From: a virus
Virus record (IMG/VR): IMGVR_UViG_3300045738_002037
Location: 62,001 to 126,000 of that record
DNA: 64,000 nucleotides
Direction: 5' to 3' (one strand)
This document shows positions 31,759 through 43,200 of this stretch, piece by piece. A model generated the notes under the pieces. The model searched no databases. It saw nothing but the letters and a program-made list of their open reading frames with translations, and had not been told where the DNA came from. Position 1 is the stretch's first letter; every line of letters begins with the position of its first letter. A program made the position numbers and the translations under genes.

Positions 31759-32184
31759 TTATCTACAATCATCCTGCAAAGCAATAATGCTTACAGAATA
31801 ATCTGATACTAACAATACGCCCTGTTGAGTCACCAAAGTCAATTGGCCTTGCACGCCGTTTCTCTTTGTGAATATTAACGGAATACCATAGCGTTCCAGA
31901 TCACATTCATGGACTATCTTCCCAGGACCATAAGACACAGCGCCGGTTAACGTAATTCTCTTAAACGGTATGCATCCCGGAACATTTACAGGATATCTCT
32001 TATGAATAACGATTTTAACATTATAGATATTTGTTATTATTAATTTGTTTCTATGTATAAATGCAAAAGTAAAATCTTCTAAAATATTAGGAACTCCATG
32101 CTTCTCATATTCTTCTGGAGTAATAATTTTAACATCACTAAACGACTGCCCGTCTGTCAACGAAATTAATGCGGCTTTATACAT
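31759..32184 (-). CDS. unknown beta-rich protein
   Basis: A 141-residue protein, mostly beta strand (RNKLIITNIYNVKIVIHKRY; GQLTLVTQQGVLLVSDYSVSII), with no membrane segment or zinc site. Not recognised. The 89 bases upstream (32185-32273) are AT-rich and contain no gene, so they likely hold its promoter. Confidence 0.6.
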   Translation of the reverse strand: MYKAALISLTDGQSFSDVKIITPEEYEKHGVPNILEDFTFAFIHRNKLIITNIYNVKIVIHKRYPVNVPGCIPFKRITLTGAVSYGPGKIVHECDLERYGIPLIFTKRNGVQGQLTLVTQQGVLLVSDYSVSIIALQDDCR

Positions 32185-32273
32185 ATTATATCTCGAAAAT
32201 TGATTTTAATAACTTTATATTATTTTTATAACAGTAGTTGAAGGCGATTTAGCCAACAAATAAAACGGCAACA

Positions 32274-32954
32274 TTACTCATTAAGCCCTTCTTGAGCTTT
32301 TTCTTCCACATAATCCTTAAAATATTTATGCAATATTGTGTTTAATTCATCAAAATCAACAGCAACAATATCAAATATGCTATGTTTTTCGGCGATACCG
32401 GCGGGAATCGTCCCGTCCCGCACGGGGCGATTTGTGCCATCTCGCGGAAGACCTGCCAGAGGACCATTTTTCGCATATAATGGTTCATAATTTATGGCTG
32501 TTACTTTACAGTCAGTTAATTCATTATAATCAGGCGATCCTGGGTAATCATAAGTCGAAGGTTCGCCAGGCTGATGATCCCAGTCCAATTCATACTCTAG
32601 ATGATAAATAGCATCGCTAGCGTATTCATCTTCTATATTATCTAACGGGTTAGTCTTATCTTGCTGTGTCTTATCTTGCTGTGTTTTTCTTTTTAAAGGC
32701 ACAGGCACAGCAGGATACTCCGGCACATATCCAATTTCTTCAATATCAATAGTATTAGAAGGACGCGTCCAGCCACTTTGTTCGTCTCGACCAGCATCTT
32801 CGTCTCGATCACCATATTCGTCTCGATCAGACCTCGAAACCGCGAACTCGTCAGCGTCTTCAAGATCTTTATATTCAGAATTAAACTTATCCGGATCTTC
32901 CGTAATGAACATAGCAAGTTGATCGATAGTCTTCTTATCTATTTTCTTATTCAT
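32274..32954 (-). CDS. tagged protein with shared N-terminal ITEDPDxxN motif
   Basis: A 226-residue, highly charged protein. Its N-terminus (KTIDQLAMFITEDPDKFN) matches those of the products at 32985, 63315 and 63670, although the rest differs. Residues 30-75 are Asp/Arg repeats (DRDEYGDRDEDAGRDE); the middle has two KTQQD units. The C-terminus is a small globular part. A shared N-terminal segment on otherwise unrelated proteins suggests a targeting or packaging tag, as known for capsid-core proteins of T4-like phages. That is inference. Confidence 0.6.
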   Translation of the reverse strand: MNKKIDKKTIDQLAMFITEDPDKFNSEYKDLEDADEFAVSRSDRDEYGDRDEDAGRDEQSGWTRPSNTIDIEEIGYVPEYPAVPVPLKRKTQQDKTQQDKTNPLDNIEDEYASDAIYHLEYELDWDHQPGEPSTYDYPGSPDYNELTDCKVTAINYEPLYAKNGPLAGLPRDGTNRPVRDGTIPAGIAEKHSIFDIVAVDFDELNTILHKYFKDYVEEKAQEGLNE

Positions 32955-32984
32955 TTTATGAAAGCCTCAATAAACACAGCTTCA

Positions 32985-33668
32985 TTAAATTTCCTGAGCT
33001 ATAATGTCCCCTTCATATCCCCTATTAATACTTCTACCGGGACGTCCTTCTTTACCTGGCCTCTTAGCACCCTTCGAATAATATGTAGGCTTTAAGCCTT
33101 TTGATCTATGATAAAGTTCATTAGACAAAGCTCTTAAAAGTTTTGCGTAGTCATTGTCCTCGCCATACATCCATGAAGGTTTGTTTCCTAAAGCCTTTTT
33201 TTCTGGGTCCGACAATCTTTTAAGAAGGGCAACTGTCCAATCGTAAACAACTTCGTATTTCTCTTCCCAGTCTCGTTGTTTATCTGTAGTTTCGGGGTGA
33301 TGACCCCATTTACCTTGCGTATCAGCAGCAGACATCGTAGCGGGCACATCGTCTTGCGCATCAGCAGCAGACATCGCATCAGCTACTTCTTCAGAATCGC
33401 CGCTCGGTTCTGCCTCTGCCTCTTTATCCTTTTTACCCCAACCTAACTTTTTCTTTGCCCAGTCTAACGGCCCTTCATTGATCAATGCGTCAGTGTCTTC
33501 AGATAAAACACGAACCACACCTACCATATTATGCCATGCGACGGCCTCAGCAAGCTCGTCAATAGAATCAGAATATTTTACAAGAGTGCACTGAAGATGA
33601 TTAAACTTTGCGGGTTCATCGCTAATCATAGACGCGATAAGACTAGGATCAATCTTTCTGTTTTGCAT
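32985..33668 (-). CDS. tagged protein with shared N-terminal motif, second member
   Basis: A 227-residue protein starting KIDPSLIASMISDEPAKFN, the same tag as its downstream neighbour. It has a helical N-terminal half, a linker with two MSAADAQ/MSAADTQ units, and a basic C-terminus (KGAKRPGKEGRPGRS). It overlaps the upstream small gene by 20 bases. Function unknown; a virion-internal protein would fit the tag hypothesis. Confidence 0.6.
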   Translation of the reverse strand: MQNRKIDPSLIASMISDEPAKFNHLQCTLVKYSDSIDELAEAVAWHNMVGVVRVLSEDTDALINEGPLDWAKKKLGWGKKDKEAEAEPSGDSEEVADAMSAADAQDDVPATMSAADTQGKWGHHPETTDKQRDWEEKYEVVYDWTVALLKRLSDPEKKALGNKPSWMYGEDNDYAKLLRALSNELYHRSKGLKPTYYSKGAKRPGKEGRPGRSINRGYEGDIIAQEI

Positions 33669-33837
33669 TTTTCTTTTCCTTTTTATTGCTTAAACCCATC
33701 TTTTTAATGTATTCGTCCCTTTGTTTAGGGTCCACCAAAAAAGATAAGCGTTCATCATCTCCTTCATCACCAACAATGCTGTTGGGATAATTAGCTATTA
33801 CTTTCCAATGACCTTCCAAAATACGATTTAATTTCAT
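33649..33837 (-). CDS. small charged protein
   Basis: A 62-residue protein with a Lys-rich C-terminus (SNKKEKKNAKQKD). It starts at a TAATG junction with the upstream gene and overlaps the next gene by 20 bases, which supports its being translated. No family recognised. Confidence 0.5.
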   Translation of the reverse strand: MKLNRILEGHWKVIANYPNSIVGDEGDDERLSFLVDPKQRDEYIKKMGLSNKKEKKNAKQKD

Positions 33838-34154
33838 TACGATGTAGACAAAGAAACAACTGGGTCAACAGCATGATTGGCGTACCCCGCAGAGCCAACC
33901 TGTAACAGCCCTGGCAATCGTAACCATTCTTGTTGACCATGATTCCAACCAGTTTGCTGGCCGGAACCACTTTCGAGTCGAGTTACAGACTCACCGGTTA
34001 AAGCTGCCTGAGCTTCTGCCGTTGTAACCCTGGCTTTATCATCTTTAACTACAGTAATGTTCGATGGATATGCTATTTTGCCTTCTTTGTTTGGCGGCAC
34101 TTGCACAAAACCATTAATAATTGGAAAATCCCTGTATATGTAAATATTAGCCAT
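33837..34154 (-). CDS. unknown protein downstream of the giant gene
   Basis: A 105-residue protein. The ATG at 34154 is chosen because AGGGA lies seven bases upstream; a start at 34220 would lie within the giant gene. The first half is beta-rich (IYIYRDFPIINGFVQVPP); the second is Gly/Ser/Gln-rich. A small partner or chaperone of the giant adhesin-like protein is possible from position only. Confidence 0.6.
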   Translation of the reverse strand: MANIYIYRDFPIINGFVQVPPNKEGKIAYPSNITVVKDDKARVTTAEAQAALTGESVTRLESGSGQQTGWNHGQQEWLRLPGLLQVGSAGYANHAVDPVVSLSTS

Positions 34155-34201
34155 ATTATTTTTCCCTATGTGTTTAAACATCTCCCCATGTGATTCATAA
34201 T

Positions 34202-37200
34202 TTATGTTTGGTCGGGCCAACGCATACGATCTGGAAGTATTTCTCTAGATGTTATACGGTCCAAAATTAAGCCCTCTCTTCTACTAACATCCATAGACTT
34301 ATCGACCAAAATAATGCTCATGCCCGTGGCCACTACAGTATCATATGATGTAGCCCGTAACCTATTACCTACCCTTAAATAAGGAGCATACTTATTCACG
34401 TCATATCCTTTAGCCCTGGTTAATAATTTAACTGTTGCAAGTGACCCTTCATATGTTCTATTTGGATCAAACAAATCCCTTTCTAACTCCAACCGTACGC
34501 TTTTATTGGCGGTTAGAACTAACGCACAGGGTTCTACAATAACTTCTTCAAAATCTTTAGGATCAGGCACATATTTCTCGGGATAATCATAAGGCGGAGG
34601 CGGAACAAAATCCAAGCAAATTTCCGTCTGCAATGCCTCTGGTAAACAAGAACTCCCAAACCCAGACCCAGAAATATTACCTAATATAACACCTCCATCA
34701 GAAGCATTAGTGGATATATCTGGCTCTTCGGTAGTCGTGGATGAAGTAGTTGTCGTATGAGGAACAATCTCATCGCATATTTCTAATTCTAATTCTAAAG
34801 ACATAGACAACAATTTCGTGCCATTATATCTAGGCGCTGAGTCTTGCGCCTCCGGATTATCTTCACAATCCGGATAATTAGGACAAACAATACCGCCTAA
34901 AAGTAATGGACGAGCATTGCCATTATTGAAATCAATGGGCACAATCCCACCGTAAAAAACTGTTGAAATTTTATCACAAAGTCTTATTGACCTACCGGCA
35001 AGATCATTCGCATCATATGGGTCAATACCGTCAATAATTGGATGGCCACTTATGGGTCTAGCTTGCCACGTGCCAGCATTTGTAACTCTGTCTTGCGGGT
35101 CTGGCCGCATCTTGGTACCCAATGCTTCCAATATAGCACGTGCGCGGCTAGTGTCAGCAACCTCGTATTCATATACCACAACCACTCTGCGACCTTCACC
35201 TAACAGCATCCAATTTTTAATATTCTGAACATCATCTGGGCTAAGCACTGTAAGTGGATCTATCATGACAAGTTTGGCAAAAGCCAAATCTCTGCCATTC
35301 GAATCAGTGCCAGATATCGGGCCAACATGCCCGCCTTTAACATACAAACCTTGAGCAGCTGGAAATAAATTCCGTGACCCAAAAACCCGCAGCATATTAA
35401 TCGGATAATTTCTGTCATTTTCAGCAAATGATTTATACCCCACAACATTAACAACACTGGCGCTTGCTCCTACTGTTGGATTGCATTCCGGATAGAGATT
35501 GACCATAAATTGTTGGTTTTCTCGATTATTTGCAAGTCCCGAAAGCCCCGTTTGGCCGCCGCGACTAAAAGATTCATACATCAAAAAGGTAGTATCCGCT
35601 ATAAGAACCACTTCGCCTAAAATATCACCGCCGTCAGACAGCGGTATTGTTTCTACTGCCGCAATAATATTATTGGCCCCGCCAACAGATGCCCTACTCC
35701 AAGATAGCCTTCTAATTCCAACAAATAAACCATTCAACCTATCGCAGCTACCATCAAAAACTTCCGGGCAGACATCTATTTTGTTGTCGTGCGTCACGCG
35801 GACATCGCGATCTTCCGCCCATGTCGACGGCAATTGTCGCGGGTTAATATCAGAACTTCTTGATATAGTTCTTCTAAAATGTTCAGCCGCAAAGAAGCTG
35901 TGATTTGGGTTTCTACATGGCGATGGATACACTTTGCTAATTTCAAACTGATCTATTGCACACGGCTCCCCATATGGGCTATAATTATGTATATCCTTAT
36001 ACAATGTTATTTCTGTGCCTATGCCATCGGACGGCAACAAATCAAATTGTTGTTGTTGAATATTGTCAAATTTCAATGTTAATGTTGCTTTGTTAATAGC
36101 AATAACTTCATTCCAATTCACATCAACATGTGGTCCGGAATTATCTCCAGGATTCATGTCAACACCATTGAAACCAATTATCAATTCACGTTCTGCAAAA
36201 ATTTGGCCCCAACTTTGCACAAATTTACCATCATCAGGGTCAATAATATTTGGATAAAACGGACCGATGCCATTATTAACCACTGTGCCATTAGACAGTG
36301 TATTATATCCACTAAGCCCAGACCAGACTAATCCCGGAACTGTCATTCTTTCATCATTATTATGATCAGCAGCACTTCCAGTCGTGACAATTGGATTTAT
36401 TAAACAACTACCAGCGGGGCTGCATGTTTCAGTGGGCGAATCCCTAAAGAAATCAGCATGCGGTTTAAGAATTACATTGACTACCTCACACACGAAAGGT
36501 AAATAATCACCTTGTCCGCTAAACTCCGCAACTGGCGTTTCTAATACACCAATGCCGTTTCGTGAATTAGAATCAGGAGGCATTGTGGTAGTGGTAGTAG
36601 TAGTACCATCAACCGGGCCAACTAATTGAGCTTCAACCAAATCAATAAGTAAATGGTATCCGGGAACATACGGGCCATAAGGAGCATTTACGTGTGTCCC
36701 GCCTTCTCCGGTCCATGTAGAATTATAAACTAATTTAGTTCCATCTGACGAAACAATTAAATTCGGCTTAGCATAAAACGGATCCGCAAAACTATCGGTA
36801 GAAGGATCATATCCGTCCTTACCAACTATATGATTCCCATTAGGCCCAATCGGTACTGGATCTAATGTACTGGGATCATATATTCTGCTGACCAAATCAT
36901 AAGTTGGGTATCCGCCAACAGCATCTTCCCAGCCTGCTTTTGTTTCACTTCCTTGCTCGAGACCCAACAGTATTCCGCCAGTTAGGTTTAATAATTCATT
37001 TTTAATTCTATCATCAATGCTGTCGCCGCCACTATAAGCTACGCCATTAAATGATGACCTAGAAGTATTGGCACCAACATCATTTAGCAAAATAGAATAG
37101 TTATCAACTTTAAGCACCGCTGATGTTATTAAATCTAAATCCGTATCTTTATTTAACCAATCATTTAACCCGGTCGCCGCATAACTGTTTACAAAAGATG

Positions 37201-40200
37201 TTACCGGCGTTCCCGAAATTCCGTTCCAAGGAGGATCACTCCTACGAGCATCAATTGACACATCATAATCAAACCCACCATCTCCTGTCAGATGTGCATT
37301 TTTAATCAACTCATTATCATTTAAATAGATAGCAATCGTTTCAGCCGACTGGCTTCTTACATACAATAAACCTGTAAAATCTGTACCGTCATGGCTATAC
37401 TCGTTGCCGCCTTCTAAATTAGATAATCTATTTTTCCTATAAGCCTTCGTGAAAAGACCAGGAACAACTATATTTCCAAGCATGGCAAGTTGTGGTCCAG
37501 ACAAGCCTGCGCCAGAAACCGATGCCGCATGGAACTGCGGATTATAAATAATAGAATTAACACATATTGCGCTATTGGCCATTTGACCCTGCGCACGGGC
37601 TGACGTATTATCGAATGGCCCAGCGACTCCAATGTGGGCATACAAACACCTTTTAACCAATATATGATTTGACCCAGTTTCCGCGTCCGCTGCTGACATT
37701 AATAAACCCGGTGCCCCGGTCGGGGAACTCAATCCTTCAGAAATTATGCAATTCTGGAACGTTATATAACGACATGTTGAACCCGCAACGGTCGAAGGCT
37801 GTATTTTAGCACAAGCTTGAAGGCCCCATGACAGTGAACAATGGTCAATCAAAATATTTTCTATAGTAGGGTCTGGGCCATGAGCAATAACCCCCAACGC
37901 TACGCCTTGGCCGGTGGCTTCAATCCCAGTAGATGCTTTATCATGGTCCCCGTGCCTAATATAAATATTTCTAATTAAAACATTAGATGCTCTAACAAGC
38001 AGCGCAGTTCCAATTATCGTAATGCCGGGGTCTGGAGCAGTTTCACCGGCGACAACACAATTTGGAATGTCAATATTGATCGGCAGGATTACGTCCCTGC
38101 CCGCACTTTCTCCTTGTAATTCATCGGCATTCCTAAAATCAATGACGCCGCCAACTTCAAACACAATTATTCTTGGCCCTTGAGTCGTTAATGCTTCATA
38201 TAGCGATCCCGGCCCTGTTGGCGATAAGGTAGTCACTTTCAGAACATTAACATCGCTGACATCAGAAAATTCAGTTGAAATATTACCTTCGGGTTCAGGC
38301 AATACCACTGCTGGTTTACCACCTGACCCAGGAACCCCCTTGGTCCACGCATTCGTTCTAGTGTGCGTTAACCGCACCATGCCGACATTCGGATCTTCTA
38401 CATTGTAAGCAACAATTTCATCTCTATATAAACCACCAGTTATGTTAATAGTGTTGTCGGCATTATATTCTCTATCCGGGCCATAGGCTACAAACGCATA
38501 CGCGGCGTGAAGTGTGCTAAAATCTCTCCTACCGCCAGACCGCAGTCTAATCGGATTTTGCAAACCGGTTATATCGTAAATTTTAGCTTCGTATTGTTGA
38601 GACTCAAATTTAACACTCGTTGGATTAGACAATGCCGCCCAATTGTCGGGACAACTCCAAAAACCTTTCCTTGGATTTATTTCATAGCTAACGCGATCTT
38701 CAAATTCACTACTTTTAGTACAATTAAGAACAACTATACGACCAATTCTACCATTAGGATAAATATCATCTTTGCTATCATATAATGGTATAACACCGCC
38801 AGCAATATGGCGTAAAAGATCAGCATCTTGCAATTGGACATCAAAAGCTGGCATCACAACTTTAGCTAATGCCACACCCGTGGCTGTGGCCGGTGGGCAT
38901 ACTTGTAACGATAAGATCACGCTGCCATCGCCGCCAAAACCAAATCGCTGGATATGATCCCCTTTGGCTATATCGGCAGTCCTTTCATAGGCCATGTGGT
39001 TAGCAACATAAACATACTGATTGTCTAAATCTAAAATAATATCATTGGGTGATTGTGGGCCAAGGCTATAATGATAATTAAATAGAACCCCGCGAGGAAG
39101 ACGAGAACCTACCGTAGAGACATCAGACCCATCAAAGTCTAATTTTAATATTTTCGCAGTTCCATGTTCAGGGTACCGATTGTCGTTGGTTCGCGGCGGA
39201 ATTGTCTCTACGGTACTAAGATAAATATGTTGATTTTTAACATCCAGATCAATGCCTCTTACATTATCGATCCCAGTTAAACCATCACGCAATATGACCT
39301 TGCTGCTTCCACTAAGATTAGCACGGCGCAATCGGCCAGGATAAGGACCATCGGCATCAGCTGTGGCGTATTCAGTCCAATACATATGCCCATTTTCAAG
39401 ATCCAGAGCAAGCCTCGATGGGCGATATAGTCCCAAATGCTCAAGCCGACTGGCACCACCATCAACTAACGGATGACCACTAGATCGCTTTGCCCGCCAG
39501 TTGCTGCTCGCTCCTACGTGGACATTTTTCACCGTTATACCAACATCTAATTGTTGAACTAAATCATGGTATGCGCTTCCAGTCTTATGGTTGGCAAAGT
39601 CAGAGTGATGGCCGCCAAGTATTACCAATCTTTTATGGCCCAGTGCCAGCCAATCCTTAAGACCACTTATATGATCTGAAGATAACGGAGTATTACCCCA
39701 TGGGTCTATGAACAACAAATCAATGCTGGCCGGAATTGGCCAAGAGAACACTTTTGTTTGACTGCCCGTCATATTCGGGGCAAATGAGTGAGATTTTCTA
39801 TATGCCTCGTACCCAGGGTCACCATAAGAATAATCGAATACCCCAGGACCGTCTTTTACAGGGTCACGTGCAACAGGTGCACCAAAATATCTTAATATGG
39901 TTCCTTCATAAACATCATGCTTCCTAGTTTCTCCAGAAGCTGTATCGGCGGACGTGTAAGGAGGGTAGGGGACCCGGTCAACGACGCCTATGCTGTCATA
40001 TGCCGGAGCATCATGGGGACGACGCTCACAAACAGGATGTAAATTACGTAAGAATTTTTGGTTGTCAATGTCAAAACCAAAATATCCAGAATCTGCGATA
40101 TATTTATCAAGAGCATGATTATTATTAAAACTGCAAGGTGATTGTGACGGATAATAATATTGCCCATTCCGGATGCACCGGTTTTGGCAATCTCGCTTAT

Positions 40201-43200
40201 AAGTGCGGAAAGCGGCGGCGGTCATCTGCCTTTTGGCGATCGCGAGTGCCGCATCACTGCAGTAGCCTTTATATATGTGATAACGTAAGCGCGTATTGTA
40301 TTGACCGATCACTGGACTTCGGGGAGGGCGATATATGTCTTGAACCAACCATTGCCTATCAAGCATCACCACTACTTCAGACACTTTATTAACGGGCATC
40401 CAAGATTGTTTACCAACTAGTTGTGACCCAGTAGAATCCTGTATTCCATAAAACAATGATTCAACGGCAGCAAAATGGTAATTGGGTTCAGGCTTGAATG
40501 GAAAAAAGGTAGTTTTTGTCGCAGTATATGTGTATCCCAACGGAGAAAGTTGAGTACCCGTAGAAAATAGCGCCTTAGGACCGGACTGCACATTTTCAAC
40601 TAAAATATTAGTAAGATCGACAGAAGCTGGGAAAGTTAATTTTGCAGAACCCCGCGATCCCGTTATCAATCGCAATGCACCGCTATAAACAATGCTTTCT
40701 ATTGATGAGCCAAGATTATAAGTTTTAATATCTGATATGATGTTATCAGTTGGGGCCGACTTAGAAGTAAAATAATTCGGAACCTCTTCAAGCGTCAACG
40801 ACTTTGATGATTGTAAAGGAGGATCAGTAGTAGTTAAAAGCTGCTCGCCGGAACCATCTAAATTGGCTCTTCTCACTTCCCCGCGTGCAGCGGAGTCATC
40901 CACATGATCTTCAAGCCAATACATCTTACCACGGACAACATCTAATGCTATGCCGTGAGGATTTATGCTTCTTCCTCCCGGCGGCGTTATATCTTCCACA
41001 TTTGTGCCGTCCAAGTCAGCACGCATTATCTTGCCAACAGACGGAACAGCACCTGCGGGATTAGGAATTGAAGAATTCTGAACCGACGTAGCAATTGTCC
41101 AATACATCTTTTGATTGATGTTGTCAATTGCTATATCCGTGGCACCATCTTGATCGCTCACTAATATTTCATCGTTTGGAGCATCAAGCCACTTATTCTT
41201 GCCCAATTCTAATCGTTCCGGGGGCCAACGACGTATAGTGTTGGGTAATCCGTTATTATCCGAGTTAGAAACATAGTAAAGTTTCTGAACTGTAATGTCC
41301 GGAACAGCAGTGGTAGTGGTAGTGGTAGTAGTCCGAACCAATCCCGTACAATCATAAGAATCCGCTATTGTAACATCGGCCCAACTGTCAGAAGCTATCG
41401 CTAAAAATTGATCTGGAGCAGCAGTCGTTATGTCTAAAAATTTCTGGCCATATGCAAATGATAAAGCACTAATCTGATTTAACGGTATAACACCTCTGGT
41501 AGCACCTCTGTCTGTTAACAAATGCCCGCCTTGATCAGTGCCTCTGCCATCCAACAGCCCAGTGTCTAAATAAGAAAAATTATGGGGTCTAATTCCATAA
41601 TCTTTATAATCTGCCACAGCATTTCCGCTAGTGCCGGGTCTATAAATAGGACCCACAAGGTTATCAACTACAGTTACTCCAGCGACAACAGCAGCAACGA
41701 GCGGTATGAGTGTACGGCGAGGTTGACCCGGCTCGCAGTTGTAACCAAAGGCTTTACTCTCAGCGCGATTTAACCATATGTGGGGATTGCAGTATGTCCC
41801 TTCTTGAATAATTTCAACTCTCCCCGTGGGTTCCATGTAGCGTGCGGGACGCGAACCGAAAACTGTTCGCAATCTATCATATGCTGCCAAATAATGAATA
41901 ATTTGATTTGTACCAGCAGGCGGTGTATTACCCTTTGTGCCGCTCCACTCAACATCGAAAACTACAGTATACACATCTGGACGACCAGGCCATCCACGCT
42001 CAACGATCTTGCTGCCAACCGACCGGCGGTAGGTTTCTGGCTTTCCCCGCGCTTTCACGTTGCTAACAAATCGAACCACGCATGCGTCCGGGTTCTCTGC
42101 CCACACACGATTACCATCAGTTGTGCTCCTATGGTAATTCAGCCCAGCTGGCGAGTAATTGTTAAACTGGCGCTCCATGTATTTTTCAAACTTGCTACTG
42201 GAATAATTATTTTGCCTGTCGTTGCCAGTCAAACCGCCAGCGCTACGAAACACGCTAGCTGGTATTATAGCAGTGCGGTCTGGATGATTTTTGTAACGTT
42301 TAAAAATCCTAAATGACGCATTCGAAGTATTCGACCAGCTAACTGTAAATCGCTGTATCTCATTTTGACCTACTAGAACGTTCGGTTTGCGGTCAACGCT
42401 CGGTTTGCGGCTATCATCCGCAAATGGCCGGGACCAAGAAGGATTCGTTGCTTTATAAGCAAAATCACCAACATCAAACATCCGCCATATGTCTCTACTT
42501 TTACCCTGAACATCAACGCCAGCATATTTTACAAGAACGTGCCTGCCATCTTGTGAAAATTGTAAAGATTCTTCATCCGGGCCGACGAAATAATTTGTTC
42601 CATCAACAGTGACAATATCCTGTCTGACATGAATCGTGCCGGGGTCTGATACTGACGCAAAAAGCTCAGTAGGCCAAAGCCCAGTATCTTGGCCGCCAAT
42701 TCCTGTAATGAATGATGTAGCGAAAGCAGGATGGTTATAATAGCTCTCGTATATTTCTCTTTCATTTACTCCTGACAAATTAAACGCAGCAATAACTTCT
42801 TCACCATAATCACTTGTTGTAGATTCTAGAATTGAATTAAGATTAATAATATAAAGCCATAGATCGCCGTTATATGCGCCATGTGCTGTAACAGGACGAT
42901 TTGTAACATTGTCCGTCCATGTGTCATTGCTGCCAGTGCTGCCCCCAGCAGCATCGCATCGAAGCCCACCGACAGTATCGCACGACCCATATGGCGTTCC
43001 TATAACCGCCATATATGATCTTTCTACACTCTCGCCATTGTCAAGAACCACAGTTTTGTGAACAGGAACACTGCTCGCGCAATTTAAAATATAAAAAGGA
43101 AATCTTTTTCTCTTTTTAACTGGCGTTTCACCATCAGTGTCAAGTTTAATAACTTTTAATATTCTTCTGTCATTTGCATCTATCCCAACAGTAAGATTCT

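Noticed and set aside
40800-41310. Eukaryotic LDL-receptor origin of the YWTD repeats
   Set aside because: YWTD and NHL-like propellers are common in bacteria; the match is to a general repeat pattern only.
41780-42316. A 178-codon plus-strand open frame inside the giant gene
   Set aside because: No ribosome site and no recognisable domain; it lies opposite clear module sequence of the minus-strand gene.
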